Notes: generated from the letters alone by a model not told the origin. Counted from the stretch's first letter, positions 1-9,112 are shown. The stretch: DNA of 64,000 nt from Microbacterium proteolyticum (GCF_029639405.1 NZ_CP121274.1:62001-126000), one strand, 5' to 3'. Numbers and translations are program-made.

Positions 1-1182
1 GATGACCAGGCGGAACAGCAGGTAGTAGACCCCGAAGTAGACCACGCCCATGACGACCAGGAGCCAGACGTTGTTCGCCGCGGGCGCCGTGCCGTAGAGG
101 AGGAGGTCGAAGAGCCCCGCGGAGAACGAGAACCCGAGGTGGATGTCGAGCAGGTAGGCGACGGCGAGCGAGATGCCCGTGAGCACCGCGTGCACCACGT
201 ACAGGGGGAACGCGACGAACATGAAGGCGAACTCGAGCGGTTCGGTGATCCCGGTCAGGAAGGCGGTGAGACCGGCGGCGCCCAGGATGCCGATCGCGGC
301 CTTGCGCTGCGCGGGATTGGCCAGGTGGATCATGGCGAGCGCGGCGGCGGGCAGACCGAACATCAGGATGGGGTAGAAGCCGGACGTCAACGCACCCGCG
401 GTGGGGTCGCCCGCGGCGAACCGCGTGAGCTCGCCCGTGACGACGCTGCCGTCGCCCTTCGTGTACGACCCCTGCAGGAACCACACGTACGAGTTCAGGA
501 TGTGGTGCAGACCCACGGGGATGAGCATGCGGTTGGCGAACCCGTAGACGAAGGCGCCGATCGCGCCCGTGCCGCCGATGAAGGTGCCGAGACCCGTCAG
601 GCCGGTGTCGAAGATCGGATAGAAGTAGCTGAGCCCGAACCCGACGACGAGGCTCGCGAGCGAGACGACGATGGGAACGAACCGGCGTCCGCCGAAGAAG
701 CCCAGGTAGGAGGGCAGCTGGATGGTGTGGTACCGGTCGAACAGCCACGCCGTGAGCAGACCGATGACGATGCCGCCGAACACGCTGTAGTTGATCTGCA
801 CCTGATCGCCCGCCGCGGTGGTCTGGCCCGCCAGCACGACCGGCGACATGACCTTGAAGACGTTCGCGAGCACGAGGTAGCCGACGACGGCGGCCAGCGC
901 CGTCGAGCCGTCGGCCTTCTTGGCGAAGCCGATGGCGACACCGACCGCGAACAGCAGCGCGAGGTTGTCGAACAGCGCCCCGCCCGCGGCGCTCATCGCC
1001 TGGAAGAAGGGCCCGATGACGGGCAGGTCGATGCTTCCGAGCAGGTCGGGCTGACCGAGACGGAGCAGGATGCCGGCGGCGGGGAGCACCGCGATGGGGA
1101 GCATGAGGCTCTTGCCCAGGCGCTGCATCTGGGCGAAGCCCGGGATCGAACGCCGGCGCGGCGTGGGGGCGGTGACGGTCAT
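1..1182 (-). CDS. PTS EIIC component, GlcNAc/glucose family (partial, runs off left edge)
   Basis: Membrane channel of a glucose-family phosphotransferase system, importing and phosphorylating a sugar together with EIIA and EIIB. 394 codons are visible from the ATG at 1182; the 3' end lies outside the window. The N-terminus (QRLGKSLMLPIAVLPAAGIL, then LRLGQPDLLG) and the segment GGALFDNLALLFAVGVAIGF resemble NagE, the GlcNAc EIIC, more than PtsG. Many hydrophobic spans follow, with GLHHILNS and GITEPLEFAFMFVAFPLY, the conserved substrate-binding region. It lies 35 bp downstream of the EIIA gene on the same strand. GlcNAc specificity is inferred and fits the dre-like site upstream. An EIIB domain or gene would be outside the window. 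Confidence 0.9.
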   Translation of the reverse strand, partial: MTVTAPTPRRRSIPGFAQMQRLGKSLMLPIAVLPAAGILLRLGQPDLLGSIDLPVIGPFFQAMSAAGGALFDNLALLFAVGVAIGFAKKADGSTALAAVVGYLVLANVFKVMSPVVLAGQTTAAGDQVQINYSVFGGIVIGLLTAWLFDRYHTIQLPSYLGFFGGRRFVPIVVSLASLVVGFGLSYFYPIFDTGLTGLGTFIGGTGAIGAFVYGFANRMLIPVGLHHILNSYVWFLQGSYTKGDGSVVTGELTRFAAGDPTAGALTSGFYPILMFGLPAAALAMIHLANPAQRKAAIGILGAAGLTAFLTGITEPLEFAFMFVAFPLYVVHAVLTGISLAVAYLLDIHLGFSFSAGLFDLLLYGTAPAANNVWLLVVMGVVYFGVYYLLFRLVI

Positions 1183-1217
1183 GGGGTCTCTTTCGGGACG
1201 CGGGGAACGGGCGGCGG

Positions 1218-1667
1218 TCAGACGGAGAGGAACGGGGAGCCGGGGAGGACCGAGGCGCCCTCGGCGGCGGCGAGCGCGATGTCCTCGGGCGAACGCTCGA
1301 GGACGATGACGGGCACGATCGTGGACAGGCCGGCGGCGCGGACGGCGGGCACGTCGTAGGCGATGACGGGGGTGCCGGCGGTGACGCGGTCCCCCTTCGC
1401 CGCGAACGCCGTGAACCCCTCGCCGCCCAGCTGCACGGTGTCGATGCCGAGGTGGACGAGGACACCGAGACCGTCGTCGGTCACGACGACGAACGCGTGC
1501 GGGAAGACCTGCAGAAGGGTGCCGTCGACGGGGGCGACGGCGTCGACGACCTCGGCGGGCGGGTCGATGGCCGCACCCGGCCCCATGGTCCCGGCGGCGA
1601 AGAGCGCGTCGGGCACGGCCGACAGGGACTGAACGGTGCCCGCGAGCGGGGACAGGATGTGGGCCAC
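1218..1667 (-). CDS. PTS glucose-family EIIA component
   Basis: Soluble phosphocarrier that takes phosphate from HPr and passes it to EIIB. It is 149 aa, the usual size of a stand-alone EIIA-Glc (Crr-type) protein. The phospho-acceptor is His72 in VHLGIDTV; the supporting His57 lies in FPHAFVV. The N-terminal LSPLAGTV and the PVDGTLLQVFP stretch match the beta-sandwich of this family. First gene of a minus-strand unit with the EIIC gene 35 bp downstream. Two dyads lie in the region upstream of its start (1689-1708 and 1771-1786), so control by the adjacent GntR regulator is likely. Confidence 0.93.
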   Translation of the reverse strand: MAHILSPLAGTVQSLSAVPDALFAAGTMGPGAAIDPPAEVVDAVAPVDGTLLQVFPHAFVVVTDDGLGVLVHLGIDTVQLGGEGFTAFAAKGDRVTAGTPVIAYDVPAVRAAGLSTIVPVIVLERSPEDIALAAAEGASVLPGSPFLSV

Positions 1668-1688
1668 GAGGACTCCTCAGCGAATCGG

Positions 1689-1708
1689 TGGTTCGGCGGT
1701 ACGAACCA
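1689..1708. promoter_or_regulatory. Inverted repeat upstream of the PTS operon
   Basis: TGGTTCG and CGAACCA form a perfect 7-bp dyad separated by 6 bases, 22 bases upstream of the EIIA start codon. The TGGT/ACCA ends recall half-sites of dre operators, so it may be a second, weaker GntR site or a hairpin in the leader. Function is inferred from position and symmetry only. Confidence 0.4.
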
Positions 1709-1770
1709 GCGGGCGTGTCATAGATTGGGGAGGGAACAGCGCCCTCTGCACGATCAGACCACTGGCTCGG

Positions 1771-1786
1771 ACTGGTACGTACCAGT
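1771..1786. promoter_or_regulatory. dre-like operator palindrome
   Basis: ACTGGTACGTACCAGT is a perfect 16-bp palindrome between the divergent PTS operon and the GntR/UTRA gene. It keeps the ACTGGT/ACCAGT arms of the DasR/NagR-type operator known from actinobacterial GlcNAc regulons. It sits 24 bp upstream of the regulator start and about 100 bp upstream of EIIA, so it could serve both promoters. Assignment to this regulator is inference. Confidence 0.75.
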
Positions 1787-1809
1787 GAAAGTACGGGACC
1801 CGGTCGACC

Positions 1810-2586
1810 GTGTCAATACCGAAAGTCGACGCCGCCATGCCCCACTCCCGCGCAGCCGACGCTCCCCCGGCCGCCGTGACCTCCGGCCCGATCCCCAAGC
1901 ACGCCCAGCTGCGGGCGATCCTGCTCGCCGACATCGGCACCACGTGGCCCGCCCACGCGGCCATCCCGTCCGAACGCGAGCTCACCGCCCGTTACGGCGT
2001 GAGCCGCGCGACCGTGCGCGAGGCGCTGCGGCAGCTGATCGAGGAGCAGAAGCTCTACACCGTGCAGGGCAAAGGCACCTTCGTCGCGGGCGAGCGCGTG
2101 CAGTCGCAGCTGCACCTGGCATCCTTCACCGAGGACATGCGGCGACGCGGACTGGTCGCGACCTCCCTGGTCCAGCGGGCCGAGGTCGCCGTGCCGCCGC
2201 TGGAGGTGCGTGCGACCCTCGGGCTCGACGAGGGCGAGTCGGCCTGGTGGGTCGAACGACTGCGTCTGGCGGGCGGCATCCCGATGGCTCTCGAGCGAGG
2301 ATGGTACTCCCGTCGCGTCGCCCCCGACCTCGGCGAGCGCGACCTGTCGGGTTCGCTCTACGGGGTGCTGGCCGAGGACTACGGCGTCCGCATCGACACC
2401 GCGGAGCAGACCGTGTGGGCCGAAACGGTGGACGGCCCCATCGCCGCCGCGCTCGGCGTCGCCCCCGGCGCCGCGGTCATGGTGTTCCGCCGCAGTTCGC
2501 GCGCGGGCGCCACGCCGGTGGAGTACGTCACGTCGTGGTATCGCGGCGACCGCTACCAGGTGCACATGGGGCTCACTGGCAGCTGA
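1810..2586 (+). CDS. GntR-family regulator with UTRA domain (DasR/NagR-like)
   Basis: DNA-binding regulator of the HutC/DasR branch, which in relatives senses amino-sugar phosphates. 258 aa from the GTG at 1810; an ATG at 1837 would give 249 aa and is equally plausible because neither has a strong ribosome site. The winged helix covers roughly residues 25-95, with PSERELTARYGVSRATVREA as the recognition part and GKGTFVAG as the wing. The UTRA ligand domain follows (LHLASFTEDMRRRG, then EYVTSWYRGDRYQV near the end). It is divergent from the GlcNAc-type PTS genes with a dre-like palindrome between them, supporting a role as their repressor. It ends 12 bp from the convergent ackA. Confidence 0.88.
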   Translation: MSIPKVDAAMPHSRAADAPPAAVTSGPIPKHAQLRAILLADIGTTWPAHAAIPSERELTARYGVSRATVREALRQLIEEQKLYTVQGKGTFVAGERVQSQLHLASFTEDMRRRGLVATSLVQRAEVAVPPLEVRATLGLDEGESAWWVERLRLAGGIPMALERGWYSRRVAPDLGERDLSGSLYGVLAEDYGVRIDTAEQTVWAETVDGPIAAALGVAPGAAVMVFRRSSRAGATPVEYVTSWYRGDRYQVHMGLTGS

Positions 2587-2598
2587 GCACCGCGGCGG

Positions 2599-3831
2599 TC
2601 AGGACGCGACCGAGAGGGTCTGCCGGGCGATCTCGAGCTCTTCGTTGGTCGGCACCACCAGCACCTCGACCCGCGAGGAGTCGGTGGAGATCCGGCGGAT
2701 GCCGCGCCCCCGCGTCTCGTTGCGCCCAGGGTCGAGCTCGACACCGGCGAAGCCCAGGGTCGCCACCGCTTCCGCGCGCACGCGGGCGGCGTTCTCGCCC
2801 ACGCCGGCCGTGAAGGAGATGACGTCGACGCCGCCGAGCTGCGCGAGGTAGGCGCCCGCGTACGCGCGGAGCCGGTGGATGTACACGTCGAAGGCGAGCT
2901 GGGCGTCGGGGTCGCCCGCGTCGCACCGAGCCGTGAGGTCGCGCATGTCGGACACACCGGCGAGGCCGACGAGCCCCGACCGCTTGTTCAGCAGCGTGTC
3001 GAGGTCGGCGATCGAGAGGTCGGCGCGACGGGCGAGCTGCAGCAGGACCGCGGGGTCGAGGTCACCGGAACGCGTGCCCATGACCAGGCCCTCGAGCGGC
3101 GTGAGACCCATCGACGTCTCGACCGACCGGCCACCCTCGATCGCCGTCACGGATGCGCCGTTGCCGAGGTGGAACACGATCTGCCGGAGATCGGAGAGCG
3201 GGCGGCCGAGGAACGCGGCCGCGGACTCGCTGACGAACTTGTGGCTCGTGCCGTGGAACCCGTACCGACGGATGCGGTGCGCCTCGGCCAGCTCGCGGTC
3301 GATGGCGTACGTGTACGCCGCCGGGGCGAGCGACTGGTGGAACGCGGTGTCGAAGACGGCGACGTGCGGCACGCCCGGAAACGCCTTCTTCGCCGCGACG
3401 ATGCCGGCGAGGTTCGCCGGGTTGTGGAGGGGCGCCAGCACCGAGAGCTCGTCGATGTTGATCTCGACGAGCGGGGTCACCACCGTCGGCTCGAAGAAGC
3501 GCGCCCCGCCGTGGACCACGCGGTGCCCGACGGCGACCGGCGGCCGCTCCTCGAGCGACGGACCGTGAGCCTGGAAGGCTTCGAGCATCACGGCGAACCC
3601 AGCCGTGTGGTCGGGGATCTCGCGCTCGATGGTGGAGGTGGCATCCACCACCGTCGGCGCGGGACCGTCCGCCGGGGTCAGAGCCGCCGCGGTCACGGTG
3701 TGGGTGGCCACGCCCGTCTCCTCGCCGATGCGCTCGACCAGTCCCGAGGCGAGGACGCGCTCGTGCTCCATGTCGAGCAGCTGGTACTTGAAGGACGACG
3801 AACCGCTGTTGACGACCAGCACGACGCTCAC
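2599..3831 (-). CDS. ackA: Acetate kinase
   Basis: Cytosolic enzyme converting acetyl phosphate and ADP to acetate and ATP, and the reverse. 410 aa, normal for the family. Seen directly: the N-terminal VLVVNSGSSSFKYQLLD, the substrate region VFDTAFHQSL, the phosphate loop HLGNGASVTAI and the later GVGENAA, all ASKHA-fold acetate kinase signatures. The GTG start overlaps the pta stop by 4 bases (GTGA), so the two are translationally coupled. Together they form the Pta-AckA pathway, which could also consume acetate released from GlcNAc-6-phosphate deacetylation by the neighbouring PTS route (inference). Confidence 0.97.
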   Translation of the reverse strand: MSVVLVVNSGSSSFKYQLLDMEHERVLASGLVERIGEETGVATHTVTAAALTPADGPAPTVVDATSTIEREIPDHTAGFAVMLEAFQAHGPSLEERPPVAVGHRVVHGGARFFEPTVVTPLVEINIDELSVLAPLHNPANLAGIVAAKKAFPGVPHVAVFDTAFHQSLAPAAYTYAIDRELAEAHRIRRYGFHGTSHKFVSESAAAFLGRPLSDLRQIVFHLGNGASVTAIEGGRSVETSMGLTPLEGLVMGTRSGDLDPAVLLQLARRADLSIADLDTLLNKRSGLVGLAGVSDMRDLTARCDAGDPDAQLAFDVYIHRLRAYAGAYLAQLGGVDVISFTAGVGENAARVRAEAVATLGFAGVELDPGRNETRGRGIRRISTDSSRVEVLVVPTNEELEIARQTLSVAS

Positions 3832-5963
3832 GCGGGGCTCCCCTGGGCCTGGATCGCGGTGATCGCGATCGTGTTGACGATGTCGTCGACGAGCGCCCCG
3901 CGCGACAGGTCGTTGATGGGCTTGTTGAGGCCCTGCAGCACCGGGCCGATGGCGACGGCACCGGCCGAGCGCTGCACCGCCTTGTAGGTGTTGTTGCCGG
4001 TGTTCAGGTCGGGGAAGACGAACACCGTCGCGCGCCCCGCCACCTCGGACCCGGGCATCTTGGCCGCGGCGACCGCGGCGTCGGCCGCGGCGTCGTACTG
4101 GATCGGCCCCTCGACGAGCAGCTCGGGCGCCCGCTCGCGCACGAGGGCGGTCGCGGTGCGCACCTTCTCGACGTCGGCGCCGGTGCCCGACTCCCCCGTC
4201 GAGTACGACAGCATCGCGACGCGCGGCTCGATGCCGAACTGCTCGGCGGTCGCGGCGGACGAGACCGCGATGTCGGCGAGCTGTTCGCTCGTGGGGTCGG
4301 GGATCACCGCGCAGTCGCCGTAAACAAGCACGCGGTCGGCGAGGGCCATGAGGAACACGCTCGACACCACCGACACCCCGGGGGCGGTCTTGATGATCTC
4401 GAACGCCGGGCGGATGGTGTGCGCCGTGGTGTGGGCCGCACCCGAGACCATCCCGTCGGCCAGACCCAGGTGCACCATGAGCGTGCCGAAGTACGACACG
4501 TCGGTGACGGTGTCGGCGGCCTGCGCGTAGGTGACGCCCTTGTGGGCGCGGAGCCGCGCGTACTCGGTCGCGAACTTGTCGACGTGGACGGCGTCGAAGG
4601 GGCTGAGCACCTCGGCATCCCGGATGTCGATGCCCAGCTCGATCGCCCGACCCCGGACTTCCAGCGGCTCACCGAGGATCGTCAGGTCGGCGATACCGCG
4701 CGAGAGCACCGTCGCGGCGGCGCGCAGCACGCGGTCGTCGTTGCCCTCGGGCAGCACGATGCGGCGGCGGTCGCTGCGCGCGCGATCGACGAGGCCGTAC
4801 TCGAACATCAGCGGCGTCACGACGCTCGGCCGCGCGACGCCCAGTTCGCGCGTGAGGAGGTTCGTGTCGACGTGGCGCTCGAACATCGCCAGCGCGGTGT
4901 CGTACCGGCGCTGCGAATCGGCGGCCAGGCGACCGCGCGTGTTCATGATGCGCACGGCCGTGTCGTACGTGCCGAGATCGGTGGCGATGATCGGCAGCGA
5001 GGAACCGAGGCCGTCGATGAGCCGGACGATCGTGTCGGGCAGTTCGAATCCGCCGTTGAGCACGACGCCGGCCAGCGACGGGAACGTTCCGGAGGCGTTG
5101 GCCAGCAGCGTCGCCAGCAGCACCTCGGTGCGGTCGGCCGGGATGACGATGACCGCCGACTCCATGAGACGCGGCAGCACGTTCACCATCGACATGCCGG
5201 CGACGACCACGCCCAGCACCTCGCGCGTGAGCAGCTCGGGGTCGCCCTTGATCAGCTCGCCCTCGACCGAGCGCAGCACCCCGCGCATGGAGGGGGCGAT
5301 GAGGAAGCGGTCCTCCGGGAGCGCCCACACCGGCACGGTGCGGCCGCGCGCGGCGCCGGCGGCGTCGACGACCTGACGCACCGAGGCCACGACCGCGTCG
5401 AGCTCGTCGGGATCCGCGCGGTTGACGACGACGGCGAAGACCTCGGCGCGCTCGTGCAGCAGCTCGGGCATCGCGAGCGCCGCGATCTGCCCCACCTCCT
5501 GGGCGGTGCGGGCGACGGAGAGGCCCAGTGTTTCACCCTGCCCCTGCTGCGCACGACCGCCGAGGACGAGCAGCACGGGAGCGCCGAGGTTCGCGGCGAT
5601 CCGGGCGTTGTAGGCCAGCTCGGCGGGGCTGCCGACGTCGGTGTAGTCGCTGCCGATCACGACCACCGCGTCGCACTGCGCCTCGACGGCCTTGTACCGC
5701 TCGACGATGCGGCCGAGCGCGGCGTCGGCGTCGTCGCGGACGTCGTCGTAGGTCACGCCGACGCAGTCGTCGTACGCGAGGTCGACGCCGTCGTGGTCGA
5801 GCAGCATCTCCAGCACGTAGTCGCGCTCCGCGGTCGAGCGCGCGATCGGCCGGAAGACGCCGACGCGCGGCGAGACGCGGCTGAGGGCGTCGAGGACGCC
5901 CAGAGCCACCGTGGATTTGCCCGAGTGCCCCTCGGCCGACGTGATGTAGATGCTCTGCGTCAC
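3828..5963 (-). CDS. pta: Phosphate acetyltransferase (long, two-domain form)
   Basis: Interconverts acetyl-CoA plus phosphate with acetyl phosphate plus CoA. From the GTG at 5963 it is 711 aa, matching the long Pta form; a longer open frame to 6062 adds residues that do not look like the family. The N-terminal P-loop-like ITSAEGHSGKSTVALGVLDA belongs to the BioD/DRTGG portion, and the catalytic PTA/PTB domain fills the last ~330 residues (IVLPEGNDDRVLRAA, LGLADGMVSGA, FPDLNTGNNTYKAVQRSAGA). It is first in the pta-ackA unit and overlaps ackA by 4 bases. It is divergent from the NUDIX gene with about 86 bp between starts. Confidence 0.95.
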   Translation of the reverse strand: MTQSIYITSAEGHSGKSTVALGVLDALSRVSPRVGVFRPIARSTAERDYVLEMLLDHDGVDLAYDDCVGVTYDDVRDDADAALGRIVERYKAVEAQCDAVVVIGSDYTDVGSPAELAYNARIAANLGAPVLLVLGGRAQQGQGETLGLSVARTAQEVGQIAALAMPELLHERAEVFAVVVNRADPDELDAVVASVRQVVDAAGAARGRTVPVWALPEDRFLIAPSMRGVLRSVEGELIKGDPELLTREVLGVVVAGMSMVNVLPRLMESAVIVIPADRTEVLLATLLANASGTFPSLAGVVLNGGFELPDTIVRLIDGLGSSLPIIATDLGTYDTAVRIMNTRGRLAADSQRRYDTALAMFERHVDTNLLTRELGVARPSVVTPLMFEYGLVDRARSDRRRIVLPEGNDDRVLRAAATVLSRGIADLTILGEPLEVRGRAIELGIDIRDAEVLSPFDAVHVDKFATEYARLRAHKGVTYAQAADTVTDVSYFGTLMVHLGLADGMVSGAAHTTAHTIRPAFEIIKTAPGVSVVSSVFLMALADRVLVYGDCAVIPDPTSEQLADIAVSSAATAEQFGIEPRVAMLSYSTGESGTGADVEKVRTATALVRERAPELLVEGPIQYDAAADAAVAAAKMPGSEVAGRATVFVFPDLNTGNNTYKAVQRSAGAVAIGPVLQGLNKPINDLSRGALVDDIVNTIAITAIQAQGSPA

Positions 5964-6049
5964 GGCATCCAGCCTAGGCGGGCAGGGTGACATCCCGTTG
6001 GGGTTGCCTCGGCGTCGAGGGATCGGGATGCGCGTCCTAGGCTCGCCTC

Positions 6050-6725
6050 GTGAGCACGACACCCGACCTGCCCGGTACCACCGTCCCCGACCACCGCGGC
6101 CGCACCGGCCTGCACCTCACCGGCCGCGACCTGGACCGCAACCCCCGCGTCGAGGTCGCGGACGTGGAGCTCCTCGCGGCCGGCTGGCACGTCCTGGCGC
6201 GCGACGACGTTCCGCTACCGGGGCGACGACGGGGAATGGACCACCCAGACGCGCGAGACCTACGACCGCGGGAACGGCGCGACGATCCTGCTCTACGACC
6301 CCGACCGGCGCACCGTGCTGCTCACCCGCCAGTTCCGCTACCCCGTGTATGTGAACGACCACCCCGACGGGATGCTGATCGAGACCGCGGCGGGGCTGCT
6401 GGACGACGACGACCCCGTCACCGCGATCCGCCGCGAGGCCGAGGAGGAGACCGGCGTCCGCGTGACCGAGGTCGAGCCGGTGTTCGAGGTGTACATGAGC
6501 CCGGGGTCGGTCACCGAGCGGCTGCACTTCTTCGCCGCCGCGTACGACGGCGCGAGTCGCGAGGGCGACCGCGGCGGCCTCATCGACGAGGGCGAGGAGA
6601 TCGAGATCCTCGAGCACGACATCGACGTCGCCCTGCGGATGATCCGCGACGGCGAGATCCAGGATGCCAAGACCATCATGCTGCTGCAGTGGGCGGTGAT
6701 CGACGGGCCGTTCGCTCGGCGTTGA
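6050..6725 (+). pseudogene. NUDIX hydrolase (NudK/ADP-sugar type) split by a one-base frameshift
   Basis: The 5' part begins at GTG 6050 and reads well for 51 codons (ending GWHVLAR), then turns into arginine-rich nonsense. The homologous continuation TTFRYRGDDGEWTTQTRETY runs in the +1 frame from about 6204 and carries the full NUDIX box (GLLDDDDPVTAIRREAEEE.. with REAEEETG), ending at 6725. Removing one base in the GCGCGCGACGACG run at about 6199-6206 restores a protein of roughly 224 aa. Intact relatives hydrolyse nucleoside-diphosphate sugars. Either a true pseudogene, a very recent mutation or a sequencing error in a GC-rich run; the downstream box looks undegraded, so error or recent change is favoured. 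Confidence 0.85.
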
Positions 6726-6759
6726 GGCGTGGCATCCGGAGTCGCCCGGGCATGAAAGA

Positions 6760-6843
6760 CTCTCCGCGCACCCGGTAGAGCCTGGTTACCCTTGCTACGT
6801 TTCCGTCCTGGGGGAGTTGGCCTGGATGCCGCCGCGCGGAGAG
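6760..6843 (-). ncRNA. ffs: Signal recognition particle RNA, small bacterial (4.5S) type
   Basis: On the minus strand the ends CTCTCCGCGC and GCGCGGAGAG pair perfectly to close a long hairpin. The apical domain contains CCAGGACGGAAACGTAGCA: a GGAA tetraloop flanked by the CAGG and AGCA strands of the conserved symmetric loop that binds Ffh. A T-rich TCTTTC follows the 3' arm. Boundaries are drawn from the terminal helix and could extend a few bases each way. This RNA with Ffh targets membrane and secreted proteins to the Sec translocon. It lies between the NUDIX remnant and the IclR gene. Confidence 0.9.
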
Positions 6844-6874
6844 CCGACACGAGTCTACCCGACGCGCGCCGCCC

Positions 6875-7564
6875 TCACACCACGAGCGGGGTGAGGGCGC
6901 GTACCGCCGGCTCGAGGGAGCGGATGACCTCCGCCGGCTCGTCCACGCGGTGGCGCGCACCGGAGAACCCGACGGCGCCGACCACCGCTCCGGTGTCGTC
7001 GCGGATCGGGAGGGCCAGGCATCCGGTCGTGGCGGTCACCTCGCCGCTCTGCCGCACGGCGCCGAAGCGGACGAGATCGGTCTCGACGTCGGCATCGACA
7101 GCCCCGCCGAGCGCGACGAGCAGCAGTCGACCCAGCGCATAGCGCCCGGGTTCGCGCACCAGTCGCGCTTCGTCCGACAGCGGGAAGTCGGGGTCGGTGT
7201 CGACGACGACCAGTCGCCCGTCGACGAACAGCACGACGTGCACTCCGCCCCGGACGGTGCGCCGCGCCTCGGCGAGCACCGCACGCGCGGCGGTCGGAAG
7301 CCGAGGCGGCGCGGAGACGACTCCCGTCAAGTGCGCGACACGGGCGCCGAGCGCGAAGCCGGTGAGGTCGGGGGTGCGCACGAGGTACTCGTCCTCGACG
7401 AGGAGGTTGAGCAACCGGTAGGTCGTGGCCCGAGGCAGACCGAGCTCGGCCGAGATGCGCTGGGCGCTGACGCCCGCACCCAGGTGCGCCACGGCCTCGA
7501 GAACCGCGAGCGCGGAACGCACGGCACCGGGCTGGCGCGCCGCGAGCCCGGCCCGCTCGCTCAC
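6875..7564 (-). CDS. IclR-family transcriptional regulator
   Basis: 229 aa from the GTG at 7564, chosen because it overlaps the upstream permease stop (GTGA) and begins just before the helix-turn-helix. The winged helix spans about residues 10-75 (GVSAQRISAELGLPRATTYR). The C-terminal effector domain follows, with GCLALPIRDDTGAVVGAVGFSG as the typical closing motif. It is co-transcribed behind an APC permease and sits opposite a second permease and a copper amine oxidase, so it probably controls amine uptake and oxidation. Effector unknown. Confidence 0.88.
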   Translation of the reverse strand: MSERAGLAARQPGAVRSALAVLEAVAHLGAGVSAQRISAELGLPRATTYRLLNLLVEDEYLVRTPDLTGFALGARVAHLTGVVSAPPRLPTAARAVLAEARRTVRGGVHVVLFVDGRLVVVDTDPDFPLSDEARLVREPGRYALGRLLLVALGGAVDADVETDLVRFGAVRQSGEVTATTGCLALPIRDDTGAVVGAVGFSGARHRVDEPAEVIRSLEPAVRALTPLVV

Positions 7565-9045
7565 CGGGCGCCCCTCCCCGGCGGTGCGACGCCCCCGAGC
7601 ACCTGCGCCGCGACGGGCTCGTCGTACGCCCCGAGAGGCCGCGACCCGAGCCGCCGCCCCGCGACGACCACGAAGCCGACCGCCGCCACCGCGATGACGG
7701 CGACGCACACCGCGCCGATCCGATCGGATCCGACCACGAGGAACGCCACGAGGGCAGCCACCAGTGCGACGGCCGACACCCCCGCCGTGATCGCGGGCGC
7801 GATGGTGAACTCGCCGATGCGGCGGAGGAAGACCGGAGCCGCGACGCACACCAGGACGTACGCGCAGATGTATCCCGTGGCCCCTACCGCGAGTGTCACC
7901 TGCATCGCCTCACGCGGGTCGACCCCCGCCACCGACAGCAGCAGGGGCACACCCGCCACGACCGGCAGAGCCGTGAGAGTCGCCGCCACGGGCGTGCGCA
8001 GCCTCGGGTGGGTGCGACCGATCCGCGCGGGCAGAACGCCGTCGCGGCTCATGGCGAAGAGCACGCGAACGAGAGCGGTCATCGACCCGATCGCGCACGC
8101 GAGGAAGGATGCCGCGATCCCGACGTCGGCGACCACGCCCCACGGTCCCAGCCCGAAGGTGCCCGCGAGGTCGTTCACGGGCGAGGCGCTGGCGGCCAGG
8201 TCCCTCCCGAGCGCGTGGAACCCCGACACCTGGGTGACGGCGGCGAGGACGTAGACGCCGCCGGAGATGAGCACGGTGCCCGTGATCGCGCGCGGGACGT
8301 TGCGCAACGGCGCGACCGACTCCACCCCGAGGGTCGCGGCGGACTCGAACCCCACGAAGGCCGTCACCGCGACCACGGCGCCCGCGGCGAGCGCGACCGG
8401 GTCGAAGGGACCGGGCGCGAGCGAGGCGGCCACGTCGACCGGACCGATGAAGAACAGAAGCGTCCCGAGCAGCACGACGATGAGCACGACCGACGCCGCC
8501 TCCGCGACGAGCGCCACCCGCGCCGACAGACGGATGCCGGCGACCAGCACCGCGGCGACCGCGAACGCCTCGACCACGAGCGCGATCGTGACCGCCGCCC
8601 CGGACGGGACCGTCGGCCACAGGCCGCCCAGGAGGTACGCGAGGTAGTACGCGCAGCCGAGCAGCGAGAACATCGCAATGGCGGCGTAGCCCACCACGAT
8701 CGCGGCGCCGGCGCCGAGTCCCGCGCGGGTGCCGAGCCCCCGAGCGGTGTAGGTGTACAGCGCCCCGGCGGCGGCGAACCGGCGCGCGAACTGCGAGACC
8801 GTACGCGCGACGCCGAAGCTCAGCAGCGCCGCCACGACGATCGCCGCGACCGTGCTGCCGGGGGCCACGCCGGCGACCATCAGCACGACGGTCGTGGCCG
8901 CCGCGGCGGGGGCGACGGCGGCCACCGACTGCGCGGCCAGGTCGAGGATGCCGATCGATCGGCGTTCGAGCCCGTGCAGCGGCGAACGCGCGCCGAATCC
9001 GGCGACGGGCGTGGGCCGTGCGATGGCGCGGGCAAGTGCGGTCAT
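7561..9045 (-). CDS. APC-superfamily amino acid/amine permease
   Basis: 494-aa inner-membrane transporter with about 12 hydrophobic spans. The N-terminal RSIGILDLAAQSVAAVAPAA and the FVGFESAATLG stretch are typical of the APC superfamily. The substrate is inferred from context to be an amine or amino acid, since the gene is coupled by a 4-base overlap to an IclR regulator and divergent from a second APC permease and copper amine oxidase. Why the locus needs two permeases is not visible; they may differ in substrate or direction. Confidence 0.85.
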   Translation of the reverse strand: MTALARAIARPTPVAGFGARSPLHGLERRSIGILDLAAQSVAAVAPAAAATTVVLMVAGVAPGSTVAAIVVAALLSFGVARTVSQFARRFAAAGALYTYTARGLGTRAGLGAGAAIVVGYAAIAMFSLLGCAYYLAYLLGGLWPTVPSGAAVTIALVVEAFAVAAVLVAGIRLSARVALVAEAASVVLIVVLLGTLLFFIGPVDVAASLAPGPFDPVALAAGAVVAVTAFVGFESAATLGVESVAPLRNVPRAITGTVLISGGVYVLAAVTQVSGFHALGRDLAASASPVNDLAGTFGLGPWGVVADVGIAASFLACAIGSMTALVRVLFAMSRDGVLPARIGRTHPRLRTPVAATLTALPVVAGVPLLLSVAGVDPREAMQVTLAVGATGYICAYVLVCVAAPVFLRRIGEFTIAPAITAGVSAVALVAALVAFLVVGSDRIGAVCVAVIAVAAVGFVVVAGRRLGSRPLGAYDEPVAAQVLGGVAPPGRGAR

Positions 9046-9112
9046 GGTGCTCCCCGGGTGCTCGCAGTGACCGTACGCCCGGGCCGTTGCCCCTGCACGA
9101 CGCGCATGTTTC

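Noticed and set aside
139..1359. 406-codon frame on the plus strand
   Set aside because: Low-complexity Glu/Asp/Gly/Arg translation antisense to the PTS genes.
6750..6850. Short overlapping frames across the ffs region
   Set aside because: The sequence is better explained by the SRP RNA hairpin with its conserved apical loop.
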